A stretch of 7,534 nucleotides of DNA from Oligoflexus sp. Lineage in GTDB: Bacteria > Bdellovibrionota_B > Oligoflexia > Oligoflexales > Oligoflexaceae. This document shows, piece after piece, positions 1-5,831 of the stretch (position 1 is the stretch's first letter; each line of letters begins with the position of its first letter). The stretch lies in the NCBI GenBank assembly GCA_030151925.1, contig JASLCY010000302.1:1-7534 (forward strand), given 5' to 3'. The notes under the pieces are model-generated. The model worked only from the letters and a program-made list of their open reading frames with translations, did not search any database and had not been told where the DNA came from. The position numbers and the translations under genes are program-made.

Positions 1-2
1 CT

Positions 3-392
3 CTCGATTCTTCCGGTCACACCGCCGCTACGGATGATACGATCGGAGACACCACCGCGGATTCAACGACCGACGGTTCCAGCACCAATACCACGACTGC
101 GAGCACCGGCAGCACGAGCAGCGGCAGCAGCAATCCCGCCTCGGGCGCGGCGAGCAGCGTCGGCAGCAAAGTCACCGGAGCCCTCGGCGGCCTCGGCCTG
201 ATGAACAACATCTGCGTCGCCTGCCATTCGCCGGGCGGAGAGGCCGAGAAGGTCGTCCTCAACGCGAAATCCATCCCTCTGCTCGACGAGGCCTACAAGG
301 GCTCGAAGAAATCGAAGCACGCCGGCCTCGAGAGCTTCTTCGAAGGCGACGGCCGCCAGAAGCTCGAAGCCTGGCTCAAATCCCAGAAATGA
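3..392 (+). CDS. C-terminal part of exported Ser/Thr-rich protein with CxxCH (c-type cytochrome-like) domain
   Basis: Open from the left edge and ending at TGA 390-392; the true start lies outside the window. The first ~60 visible residues are low complexity (Ser, Thr, Gly, Ala, Asp), typical of a flexible linker in an exported or surface protein. A short domain follows with a single haem c attachment motif CVACH (codons 213-227) and about 50 lysine-rich, mostly helical residues. No methionine follows CVACH, so a classical His/Met haem ligation is not evident; a histidine in KSKHAG could be a second ligand, or the site could be vacant. Haem attachment would require export to the periplasm, and the signal peptide is not visible. 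The gene converges on a lipoprotein gene with only 3 bp between stops. A further domain upstream is possible. I am sure of the frame and the motif, less so of a cytochrome function. Confidence 0.8.
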   Translation, partial: LDSSGHTAATDDTIGDTTADSTTDGSSTNTTTASTGSTSSGSSNPASGAASSVGSKVTGALGGLGLMNNICVACHSPGGEAEKVVLNAKSIPLLDEAYKGSKKSKHAGLESFFEGDGRQKLEAWLKSQK

Positions 393-395
393 TCC

Positions 396-656
396 TCAGC
401 GTCCCGTCAGCACCGGGAAGTCCCGCTTTTCTTCGCCCGTCGGCGCGGGGCAATGGTTCATGCCCGGCGCCGGTTTATGCCCCTGGTCCTTATCCTCGCA
501 CTTGGGATCGGTCGCGCGCAGCGCTCCGTCGTCTCCCGGATAATCCCGCATAACCGCCGGACCAGCCATGATCCGCGTCGGTTTCCTCTCGCAGCCCCCT
601 AGGCTCGGGCCGAGCCCGCCCAGCAGGATCAGGGCGATCATCGATGTTCGTAGCAT
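396..656 (-). CDS. small putative outer-membrane lipoprotein, 86 aa
   Basis: Unrecognised small protein with a clear type II signal peptide: a short basic start, a hydrophobic stretch at residues 6-19 and a canonical lipobox LGGC with the lipidated cysteine at 22. Residue +2 is Glu, not Asp, so Lol-dependent transfer to the outer membrane is expected. The mature part is about 65 residues, hydrophilic, rich in Pro, Asp and Lys, with two further cysteines (53 and 69) that could form a disulfide. No known domain is recognised. The start ATG (654-656) is preceded on the minus strand by GGGAGGA at good spacing, and this site overlaps the end of the upstream 102-aa gene, whose stop is only 15 bp away. 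The two are therefore probably co-transcribed and translationally linked. The stop lies 3 bp from that of the converging cytochrome-like gene. Confidence 0.85.
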   Translation of the reverse strand: MLRTSMIALILLGGLGPSLGGCERKPTRIMAGPAVMRDYPGDDGALRATDPKCEDKDQGHKPAPGMNHCPAPTGEEKRDFPVLTGR

Positions 657-671
657 GGCTTGTTCCTCCCT

Positions 672-980
672 TCAGAGGTGGGCCTCATGCGTCCTCTCGC
701 TCGGCTTCGACGCCGTTTCCATACGCTTGAGATCTTCGAGTTTGATGCCCTCGACGCCGAGCCGCTCCAGGCCTTTCATGGTGCGTTCGTGCCAGTTCCT
801 TTCGATCGCCGCGTAACGGCCGTGATCGATGAAGTCCTCCCAATCGCTCCAACCGTCCCCTTCGGCTATCACGTTCTTGAGGCAGATATAGCTGAGCTCC
901 GGGATCTGTTTGCTCCGCAGGAGCGTTTGCAACTGGCCGACGCGATTTTCGAGGAGACTGATGTGACGGTTGATTGGCAT
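672..980 (-). CDS. hypothetical cytoplasmic protein, 102 aa
   Basis: No family recognised. The protein has no signal peptide or membrane segment and is charged. Residues 1-35 look like an amphipathic helix with coiled-coil character (leucines at 9, 10, 17, 20, 21). A Trp/Asp-rich turn (GWSDWEDF) follows, then a second helical part around residues 50-90, and a polar tail. The ATG at 978-980 has a near-perfect Shine-Dalgarno GGAGGT five bases upstream, which fixes the start and the strand. It is the first gene of a two-gene minus-strand unit with the 86-aa lipoprotein. A longer open frame on the plus strand (660-1118) covers the same bases but lacks comparable start signals. The function is unknown; the pairing with a lipoprotein may mean an envelope-related role, but that is only inference. 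Confidence 0.8.
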   Translation of the reverse strand: MPINRHISLLENRVGQLQTLLRSKQIPELSYICLKNVIAEGDGWSDWEDFIDHGRYAAIERNWHERTMKGLERLGVEGIKLEDLKRMETASKPSERTHEAHL

Positions 981-1007
981 GAAGACCTCCAGCTCTGTCT
1001 TACGGAA

Positions 1008-1037
1008 ATCTTAGCTGAGGCTAAAATTCCAAAACAA
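1008..1037 (-). promoter_or_regulatory. candidate promoter of the 102-aa/lipoprotein unit with an internal dyad
   Basis: Read on the minus strand: TTGTTT (-35, 1032-1037), 18-bp spacer, TAAGAT (-10, 1008-1013), giving a leader of about 20 bases before the ATG at 980. Matches to sigma-70 consensus are modest. A perfect dyad TTAGC-TGAG-GCTAA (1011-1024) overlaps the -10 and the spacer, a position suited to a repressor. Confidence 0.3.
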
Positions 1038-1128
1038 GGCGGGAGGGGCCCGGCCGGCTCTAGAGGCCTTGGTAGGAAAGGTCTAGATGCAAACATAAGA
1101 AGTCGCCATCTCATTTAAACAAGCGATG

Positions 1129-1234
1129 CGTTCGCCGTTTTCAGCCATCCCAGCGACGGGCCGCAAGCTGATGGCGGCGAGCGACAAAGCCGGAGGGTTT
1201 GGCGTTTTTTTCGATAAAAACGCCCTCCTTCGGC
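1129..1234 (+). ncRNA. potential structured leader or small RNA: two consecutive hairpins
   Basis: Hairpin 1: arms 1129-1137 and 1175-1183 pair over 9 bp with one G-U, and 1141-1145 can pair with 1167-1171 inside the loop. Hairpin 2: arms 1201-1209 and 1216-1224 form a perfect 9-bp inverted repeat around a six-base loop, extendable outward by short pairings (1192-1195 with 1225-1228; 1189-1191 with 1232-1234). The T-tract lies inside the stem rather than after it, so hairpin 2 is not a normal terminator. Transcription of this stretch is not shown; I call it from pairing alone. Confidence 0.3.
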
Positions 1235-1266
1235 AATGACGATAAGGGGTTTCGGCCTGGGCCGGA

Positions 1267-1292
1267 CGCTTCCTAGCGCTTCTGCCTAGAAT
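1267..1292 (+). promoter_or_regulatory. candidate promoter of the outer-membrane barrel gene
   Basis: A good -10 match TAGAAT lies at 1287-1292, 31 bp before the ATG. There is no good -35 at the usual distance. Instead the hexamer CGCTTC occurs twice, exactly 10 bp apart (1267-1272 and 1277-1282), as expected for an activator bound on one face of the helix. The ribosome site is GGGAG about 8 bases before the ATG. Confidence 0.35.
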
Positions 1293-1323
1293 AGACACAA
1301 GACGGAAACACGGGAGACCCCTC

Positions 1324-2040
1324 ATGCATACTCTGTGGAAGAAATTCGCCCTGGGACTCGGTTTGATGGTACTCGCCCCCATGGCTGAAGCCCAAACGCG
1401 CAGCCAGGTGACGGGCGACAATCTCACGAAGGAAGCGCAGACCTTTTTCGTGCGCGGCGACGTCGGCAGCTCGACCTTCGAAAGCAAGGCCGCCGGCAGC
1501 AAGGACACTCATAGCGCGGTGGCGACCGAGATCGGCGGCTGGCTCGGCGAATCGCGGGTCGCGGGCATCCGCGTCCGCAACCAGGACGACAAGGTCCCTT
1601 TCTCTCTGAACCAAAGCGAATCGCAGTCGAGCTTCACCGACGTGCGCATCGTCGGCCGCATCTGGGGCTTCCTGCCGAGCGCCGGCATCAGCCTGTCCGA
1701 GGTGAACGTGAAGAAGGCGGAGACGAAGACCATAGGGCTCTTCGGAACCGGTTGGAACGCAGGGCTCGGTTGGACCGGGGTGCTTTATCCCGGCATCAAT
1801 CTCAATGCGGACTATATGGTCGTCCAAAGTCCGAAGGTCTTCGACAAGCTGGATCAGGGCGATAAGCTGGGAGCCCGCAACGAAGGGGACGTGCATATCG
1901 CCTTCGACGTCACCGAGCGCATCGTCGATCTCCTGGTCGGGTATAAGCTGCGTAAATACGAAATCGAGACGCCGACCGAGAAGTACGCGGAGTCCGCCCA
2001 GGGCGTCTACGCCGGCGTCCGCCTCGGCGTTTATTTCTAA
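1324..2040 (+). CDS. putative outer-membrane beta-barrel protein, 238 aa
   Basis: The sequence shows a Sec signal peptide: KK near the N-terminus, hydrophobic residues 8-20 and an AEA|Q cleavage site after residue 23. The mature protein is about 215 residues, without cysteines, made of alternating polar/hydrophobic stretches with Gly and aromatic residues typical of membrane beta-strands. It ends in GVYAGVRLGVYF, an outer-membrane-protein C-terminal signature with a terminal Phe that the BAM machinery recognises. The size fits a small barrel of roughly 8 strands (OmpA/OmpX-like class). No specific family or ligand is recognised, so the function may be structural, adhesive or sensory. The ATG has GGGAG at proper spacing. 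The gene appears monocistronic: a 343-bp regulatory region precedes it and a strong terminator follows 35 bp after the TAA. Confidence 0.8.
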   Translation: MHTLWKKFALGLGLMVLAPMAEAQTRSQVTGDNLTKEAQTFFVRGDVGSSTFESKAAGSKDTHSAVATEIGGWLGESRVAGIRVRNQDDKVPFSLNQSESQSSFTDVRIVGRIWGFLPSAGISLSEVNVKKAETKTIGLFGTGWNAGLGWTGVLYPGINLNADYMVVQSPKVFDKLDQGDKLGARNEGDVHIAFDVTERIVDLLVGYKLRKYEIETPTEKYAESAQGVYAGVRLGVYF

Positions 2041-2075
2041 TCCTTGTCGGCAGTTAAGGCTGCTATACACGAAAA

Positions 2076-2112
2076 CGGGGAACCCCGCGCAGCGAAGTTC
2101 CCCGCTTCTTTT
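2076..2112 (+). terminator. Rho-independent terminator after the barrel gene
   Basis: Perfect 8-bp inverted repeat CGGGGAAC (2076-2083) / GTTCCCCG (2097-2104) with a 13-base loop, followed by a T-rich tail (CTTCTTTT). It lies 35 bp after the stop codon. The 5' arm can alternatively fold locally as CGGGG-AA-CCCCG, which is too tight a loop to compete well. Confidence 0.75.
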
Positions 2113-2193
2113 CTAAAAAACTATATTCCGACTGAAGTTTGATTTTAAATATACCGATAGAAGGATTGTCGCTTTTAGAAGAGGAAGACGCCC
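2113..2193 (+). promoter_or_regulatory. AT-rich upstream region of the DUF1592/DUF1552 operon with ribosome binding site
   Basis: This is one of the most AT-rich stretches in the window, directly after the terminator and before the operon, so it is the natural promoter site. TTGATT (2139-2144) is a -35 candidate and TATACC (2150-2155) a -10 candidate, but no pair has ideal spacing. An imperfect direct repeat TAGAAGGA (2158-2165) / TAGAAGAGGA (2176-2185) ends in the Shine-Dalgarno GAGGA, 8 bases before the ATG. Confidence 0.4.
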
Positions 2194-3873
2194 ATGAAAC
2201 TCTGGGTCACGCTTGTCAGCGCTCTGCTGACGTTCGCTTGTTCAAAAGCTCCTTCAAAACCAGAACTTCGATCCGGCCAAGGCTTTGCCGACTCGGACGG
2301 TTCTTCGGCCCATAACAGCCCCGGCAACCAAAGCAGCGGCACCGTCACGGTCAGCGAGGGTTACGCGCTGCATCCCATCTTCCGCCGCATCTCCGGCGTA
2401 AGTTATTCCAACAGCGTCCGCGATATCTTCGGGCTCAGCGGCCTCGACCTCTCGAGCGATCTGCCGGAAGACGCGTTGATCAACGATTTCGACAACGCCA
2501 TCGAGCAGCCTATGGGCGCCTCGCATATCCAAAGCTATCTGACGCTCGCGAAGAAGGTGAGCGACGCCGCGCTCGCCGCCACGAACGGCAATCGCGCGAA
2601 GCTCTTCCCCTGCGGCCTCACGAGCGCCGCGAGCGATCCGCAGGCCTGCGCGAAGACCTTCGCGCCCGCGCTGCTGAAAAAGCTCTTCCGCCGCGCGCCG
2701 ACCGATGCGGAAGTGGATACTTACGTCAAGCTCATTCCCCAGACGGCGAAGACTCCGGCGGCGTTCCAAGACGGGCTCGCGCAGCTGATCCAATCCGCTC
2801 TGCTGTCGCCGAACTTCCTCTACCTCGTCGAGCTCGGTTCGGGTTCCACCAACGCCGCGCTCTCCCAGTACGAACTCGCCGCGCGCCTCGCCTACTTCAT
2901 CTGGAGCAGCGCGCCCGACGATGAGCTCCTGAGCAGGGCCAGCGCCGGCCAGCTCGGCAACAACGAGGCGATAGCCGCGGAGGTCGCGCGCATGCTCGAC
3001 GATCCGAAGGCCGACGCCTTCACGCGCAACTTCGCGGGCCAGTGGCTCGGCCTCAGGCTGCTCGACAAGATCGCGCCCGACGCCAAGACCTTCCCGAGCT
3101 TCGACGAAGACCTGCGGGCGGCGATGGGGCAGGAATCCCTGAGCTTCTTCAACGAAGTGCAAACGCAGAACCTGCCTATCCCGAACCTCGTGAAGAGCGA
3201 TTTCACCTTCGTCAACGAACGCCTCGCGAAGCACTACGGCATCTCCGGGGTCAAAGGCGCCGAGATGAAGAAGGTCTCGATCGCCGACGGCAAGCGCGGC
3301 GGCCTCATCACGCAGGCCGCGATGCTCACGATGACCTCGGCGCCGGACCACACCTCGATCGTGAAACGCGGCAAGTGGATACTCGGCAAGCTCCTGTGCC
3401 AGCAGCTGCCGGCGCCTCCGGCGAACACGCCTTCGTTCACGCCGACGGCCGACTCCGGCAAGACCGTGCGCGAGCAGTTCGAGATCCATGCCTCGGCACC
3501 GGCCTGCAACACCTGCCACAGCGTGATCGATCCGGTCGGTTTCGGCCTCGAATCCTATGATGCGATCGGCGCCTACCGGACTATGGACGGCAGCCTGCCG
3601 GTCGACACCAAGGGGAATATGCCGGGCGGCGCGACCTTCAACAACGCCGACGGCCTCGCGGGCCTGATCAAGGGCGATGACAAGTTCACCCGCTGCGTGG
3701 CGACGAAGATGGTGCAGTTCGGCCTCGGCCGTCCCCTGGCCAGCGATTCGGAGCAGCAGAGTTTCGAGAACCTCTTAAAACAAGCCGCGGCGACCCAATA
3801 TAAACTGCGGGATTTCATCGTGGCCTTCGTGGAGAGCGATCTCTTCCACAGCGTCGCGATTATAAAGGAGTAA
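2194..3873 (+). CDS. DUF1587/DUF1595/DUF1592/DUF1588/DUF1585 exported protein with one CxxCH motif, 559 aa
   Basis: This multi-domain family of unknown function was first noted in planctomycetes and myxobacteria. An export signal ends at Cys16 (LLTFAC), a lipoprotein-like but imperfect lipobox (Thr at -3); a Ser/Gly linker runs to ~55. The domain order is as in the family. The DUF1587-like part is at ~64-127. DUF1595 follows at ~152-213 (FRRAPTDAEV, LLSPNFLYLVE), then DUF1592 at ~223-350 (YELAARLAYFIWSSAPDDEL, HYGI). DUF1588 spans ~367-462 (GGLITQAAMLT, TSIVKRGKWIL, then CNTCH at 438-442 and DPVGFGLESYD). DUF1585 spans ~480-555 (CVATKMVQFGLGRPL). CNTCH could bind haem c. The N-terminal planctomycete cytochrome domain seen in longer relatives is absent. 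The gene is followed after 3 bp by the DUF1552 gene. The family assignment is firm; the role, perhaps envelope electron transfer or oxidation, is inference. Confidence 0.93.
   Translation: MKLWVTLVSALLTFACSKAPSKPELRSGQGFADSDGSSAHNSPGNQSSGTVTVSEGYALHPIFRRISGVSYSNSVRDIFGLSGLDLSSDLPEDALINDFDNAIEQPMGASHIQSYLTLAKKVSDAALAATNGNRAKLFPCGLTSAASDPQACAKTFAPALLKKLFRRAPTDAEVDTYVKLIPQTAKTPAAFQDGLAQLIQSALLSPNFLYLVELGSGSTNAALSQYELAARLAYFIWSSAPDDELLSRASAGQLGNNEAIAAEVARMLDDPKADAFTRNFAGQWLGLRLLDKIAPDAKTFPSFDEDLRAAMGQESLSFFNEVQTQNLPIPNLVKSDFTFVNERLAKHYGISGVKGAEMKKVSIADGKRGGLITQAAMLTMTSAPDHTSIVKRGKWILGKLLCQQLPAPPANTPSFTPTADSGKTVREQFEIHASAPACNTCHSVIDPVGFGLESYDAIGAYRTMDGSLPVDTKGNMPGGATFNNADGLAGLIKGDDKFTRCVATKMVQFGLGRPLASDSEQQSFENLLKQAAATQYKLRDFIVAFVESDLFHSVAIIKE
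3865..3870 (+). promoter_or_regulatory. ribosome binding site coupling the DUF1592 and DUF1552 genes
   Basis: AAGGAG immediately precedes the upstream TAA (3871-3873) and lies six bases before GTG 3877. It decides the GTG start and indicates translational coupling. Confidence 0.85.
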
Positions 3874-3876
3874 GGC

Positions 3877-5307
3877 GTGAAACGTAAATCTTGGCAAATC
3901 GACCGCCGCACCTGCCTGCGTGGACTCGGCGCCACCCTTGCCCTGCCTATGCTCGACGTCATGGGGCCGGCGCCCTTCGCCAAGGCCGCCGATGCCGATG
4001 CGATCCGCCGCTTCATGGCGATCTACTTTCCGCACGGGGCGATGCCGAGCAAGTTCTGGCCGACGGGCTCGCAGAACAACTTCACGCTCTCGCCCATCCT
4101 GGCCGCGCTCGCGCCTTATCAGAAGGACATCAACGTCCTCAAGGGCTTCGCCAACCGTCCCGGCGGCGTTCATCCCGCGGGCACCGACGAAGGCAACGGC
4201 ATCCATGCGAGGCACACGGGAAGTTATCTGACCGCCGCGACCCTCACGCCGAACCAATCGTCGGAAGGCAAGGCGAACGACGCGAAGACGTCGAACGGCG
4301 TCTCCGTGGATCAGGTGATGGCGAAGGCGATAGGCGCCAAGACCTGCGTGCCTTCGCTCGCCCTCGGCGTGCGCGGCGGCGAACCGAACAACGAAGGCGA
4401 GGATCAGTTCGGTGGCGTCTACATGAACAACATCTCGTGGTCGGGCGGCAGCGGCAACTCCTATGTGCCGAAGGAGCTCAATCCGCTCAACCTCTTCAAA
4501 CGCCTCACCGGCTGCAATATCCAGACGACGTCGGGCAGCGGCACGACCACGACGCAGAACACCGCCGCGGCCGATACTCAGGCCAAGGTCGAATGCGATG
4601 TGATGAGCCTCGTGAACGATCAGGCCAAGTCCTTGATGAACAAGGTGAGCAAGGCCGATCAGGAAACGCTCGACAAATTCTTCACCAGCGTCCAGGAACT
4701 CAGCCGCCGCTGCATGAGCAGCTCGAGCTCGCAGACGGGTTCGACCGCGGGGCAGACGGTTCGCCAATGCTCGGTGCCGACGGCGCCGGGTTCCGCGGAG
4801 ACCACTTATCAGATGGATCTCAGGCTGATGATAGACCTCGCCGTGTTCGCGATGCAATGCGACCTGACCCGCATCAGCACCATGATGATAGCCGGCGCGT
4901 TCGAGTATCGGAACTTCACGTCTTACGGCGCGGGTTCGACCAATCCGCACGACATGACCCATAACTCGTCCCAGTACGATAACTGGGTGAAGGTCTCGAC
5001 CTGGACGATGGAGCAATACGCTTATCTGCTCGGTAAGATGAAGGCCGTGCAGGAAGGCGATAAGACCCTGCTCGACAACAGCATCGTCTACATCGGCTCC
5101 GAATTCGGCGACGGCTCCTCGCACGACGAGACCAACCTCTGCTGCGTCGTCGCCGGCAAGGGCGGTTCGCTCTATAAAACCGGCTATTACGTGACTTTCA
5201 GCGAAACGCCGCGCGCCAACCTCTATCTCGATTTCCTCGAGGCCATGGGCGCCGCCCAGACGAAGTTCGGCGACAGCTCGAGCGCGTTCACCGCGACTCG
5301 CGCTTAA
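3877..5307 (+). CDS. DUF1552 (PF07586) Tat-exported protein, 476 aa
   Basis: The sequence starts at GTG behind a strong Shine-Dalgarno. The N-terminus carries a twin-arginine signal (RRTCLRG, Arg10-Arg11, then GATLALP) ending near residue 38 (AKAA|D), so it is folded in the cytoplasm and exported. DUF1552 hallmarks follow in order: RRFMAIYFPHGAMP (44-57), LSPILAALAPYQKDINVLKG, the GVSVDQVMAKAIG segment, NNISWSGG, LNPLNLFKRL, DLRLMIDLAVFAMQCDLTRI (~315-334), SEFGDGSSHDET (408-419) and LYLDFLEAMGA near the end. The family's His-rich motif reads HDMTHN (358-363), a variant of the HXXSHH pattern I recall. Two low-complexity loops are each flanked by cysteines: 213-240 (Thr/Ser) and 279-298 (Ser/Thr/Gly). 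Relatedness to DUF1501 and the alkaline-phosphatase-like fold is inference from the SEFG motif. Activity is unknown. It is cotranscribed with the CxxCH-bearing DUF1592 protein, its usual partner. Confidence 0.93.
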   Translation: MKRKSWQIDRRTCLRGLGATLALPMLDVMGPAPFAKAADADAIRRFMAIYFPHGAMPSKFWPTGSQNNFTLSPILAALAPYQKDINVLKGFANRPGGVHPAGTDEGNGIHARHTGSYLTAATLTPNQSSEGKANDAKTSNGVSVDQVMAKAIGAKTCVPSLALGVRGGEPNNEGEDQFGGVYMNNISWSGGSGNSYVPKELNPLNLFKRLTGCNIQTTSGSGTTTTQNTAAADTQAKVECDVMSLVNDQAKSLMNKVSKADQETLDKFFTSVQELSRRCMSSSSSQTGSTAGQTVRQCSVPTAPGSAETTYQMDLRLMIDLAVFAMQCDLTRISTMMIAGAFEYRNFTSYGAGSTNPHDMTHNSSQYDNWVKVSTWTMEQYAYLLGKMKAVQEGDKTLLDNSIVYIGSEFGDGSSHDETNLCCVVAGKGGSLYKTGYYVTFSETPRANLYLDFLEAMGAAQTKFGDSSSAFTATRA

Positions 5308-5311
5308 GCGC
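5300..5311. repeat. 12-bp perfect palindrome over two convergent stop codons
   Basis: GCGCTTAAGCGC is fully self-complementary. Its central TTAA supplies TAA to the DUF1552 gene (5305-5307) and TAA to the minus-strand thioesterase (5304-5306), so the two genes overlap by 3 bp. No T-tract follows on either strand. Confidence 0.8.
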
Positions 5312-5774
5312 CCTGCTTCAGGCTCTCCTCGCGCCGCGCCTTGGCCCTTTGATACCGCGCCTTCTCATCCGCGGTCACGGGGGTGAAGGGCGGTATGGCG
5401 GTCGGCTTGTTCTCTTTATCCATCGCCACCATCGTGAAGTAGCAGCTATTCGTGTGGCGGATGCTTTTGCCCACGAGGTCCTCGGCGATGACCTTGATGC
5501 CGATCTCCATCGAGGTGCGTCCGGTGTAATTGACGGAAGCCAGGAAGGTGAGAAGCTCGCCGATATAGATGGGCTGCTTGAACAGGACCTTATCCACCGA
5601 CAGGGTCACGACGTTCGTCCCCGCATAACGCATCCCGCAGGCATAGGCCACTCGATCGAGGGCTTTCAGAAGATCACCGCCGTGCATATTCCCTGTGAAA
5701 TTCGCCATATCCGGCGTTACCAAAACCGACATTTGCAGTGAGCGAGGATTAAGCGCGTCAACAGTGCTGGTCAT
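5304..5774 (-). CDS. acyl-CoA thioesterase, hotdog fold (YciA/BACH-like), 156 aa
   Basis: Predicted cytoplasmic enzyme hydrolysing acyl-CoA to free acid and CoA. The single hotdog domain (~15-128) shows the family pattern: N25 in ANFTGNMHGGDLLKALD with the GG before the central helix, and Asp40 at the usual catalytic-acid position. Then come VVTLSVDKVLFKQPIYIGE (strand typical of acyl-CoA thioesterases), a GRTSMEIGIKV strand and SCYFTMVAMD. A charged tail (KARYQRAKARREE) closes it. Length is normal for YciA-type enzymes. I choose ATG 5772-5774 because AGGGAG lies 8 bases upstream; an in-frame ATG 23 codons earlier lacks such a site and adds a basic, non-conserved extension. Substrate chain length cannot be read from sequence. 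It is transcribed divergently from the DUF4360/CDF genes and converges with the DUF1552 gene. Confidence 0.9.
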   Translation of the reverse strand: MTSTVDALNPRSLQMSVLVTPDMANFTGNMHGGDLLKALDRVAYACGMRYAGTNVVTLSVDKVLFKQPIYIGELLTFLASVNYTGRTSMEIGIKVIAEDLVGKSIRHTNSCYFTMVAMDKENKPTAIPPFTPVTADEKARYQRAKARREESLKQGA

Positions 5775-5802
5775 GCGTGGATCTCCCTTAAACTTCTGGT
5801 GT

Positions 5803-5831
5803 TTTTTACCTGTTCTCTGCTGTTCCGTCCA
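5803..5831 (-). promoter_or_regulatory. candidate promoter of the thioesterase gene
   Basis: Read on the minus strand: TGGACG (-35, 5826-5831), 17-bp spacer, TAAAAA (-10, 5803-5808), each 4 of 6 to consensus. Transcription would start about 21 bases before the ATG. Two TGTTC-type half-sites (5811-5816 and 5821-5826) lie in or at the edge of the spacer, suggesting repression. Confidence 0.35.

Larger units (their letters stand above)
981..1323. other. 343-bp divergent intergenic region
   Basis: No convincing gene on either strand. The lipoprotein-unit promoter candidate lies at its left end. A G/C-rich palindromic patch follows around 1041-1070 (GGCCCGGCCGG and AGGCCT), with TCTAGA at 1059-1064 and again at 1082-1087. 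Next comes an AT-richer stretch 1088-1120, then two potential RNA hairpins (1129-1234), and finally the promoter candidate and ribosome site of the barrel gene. The structured part could be a leader of the barrel gene or a separate small RNA; no T-run terminator follows it. Confidence 0.6.

Noticed and set aside
414..430. CGGG-AAGT-CCCG hairpin followed by CTTTT after the cytochrome-like gene
   Set aside because: Only four base pairs in the stem and a short T run, inside the convergent lipoprotein gene; too weak to call a terminator.
660..1118. 152-codon plus-strand open frame over the 102-aa gene
   Set aside because: No ribosome site of comparable quality; the minus-strand gene has GGAGGT at ideal spacing and a plausible protein.
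1201..1224. Intrinsic terminator at the T/A-rich hairpin
   Set aside because: The T-tract is within the stem, no T-run follows, and no gene ends upstream on the plus strand.
1273..2070. 265-codon minus-strand open frame opposite the barrel gene
   Set aside because: The plus strand has a signal peptide, barrel-like strands and a terminal Phe; the minus frame has no start signal or motif.
2254..3519. 421-codon open frame on the minus strand opposite the DUF1592-type gene
   Set aside because: Its translation is Arg/Glu/Ala-rich and family-less, an artefact of the G/C-biased third positions of the plus-strand gene, which has clear domain motifs.
3891..4964. 357-codon plus-strand open frame in another phase of the DUF1552 gene
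   Set aside because: Arg/Gln/Pro-rich composition and no motifs; it fully overlaps a well-supported gene.
3775..5124. 449-codon minus-strand open frame opposite the DUF1552 gene
   Set aside because: The translation is Arg/His/Gly-rich low complexity with no ribosome site; the plus strand carries the recognisable family.
5812..5825. LexA (SOS) box of the GTTC-N7-GTTC type
   Set aside because: The spacing here is six bases, not seven, and the dyad at 5844-5858 has five bases between GAAC and GTTC rather than four.
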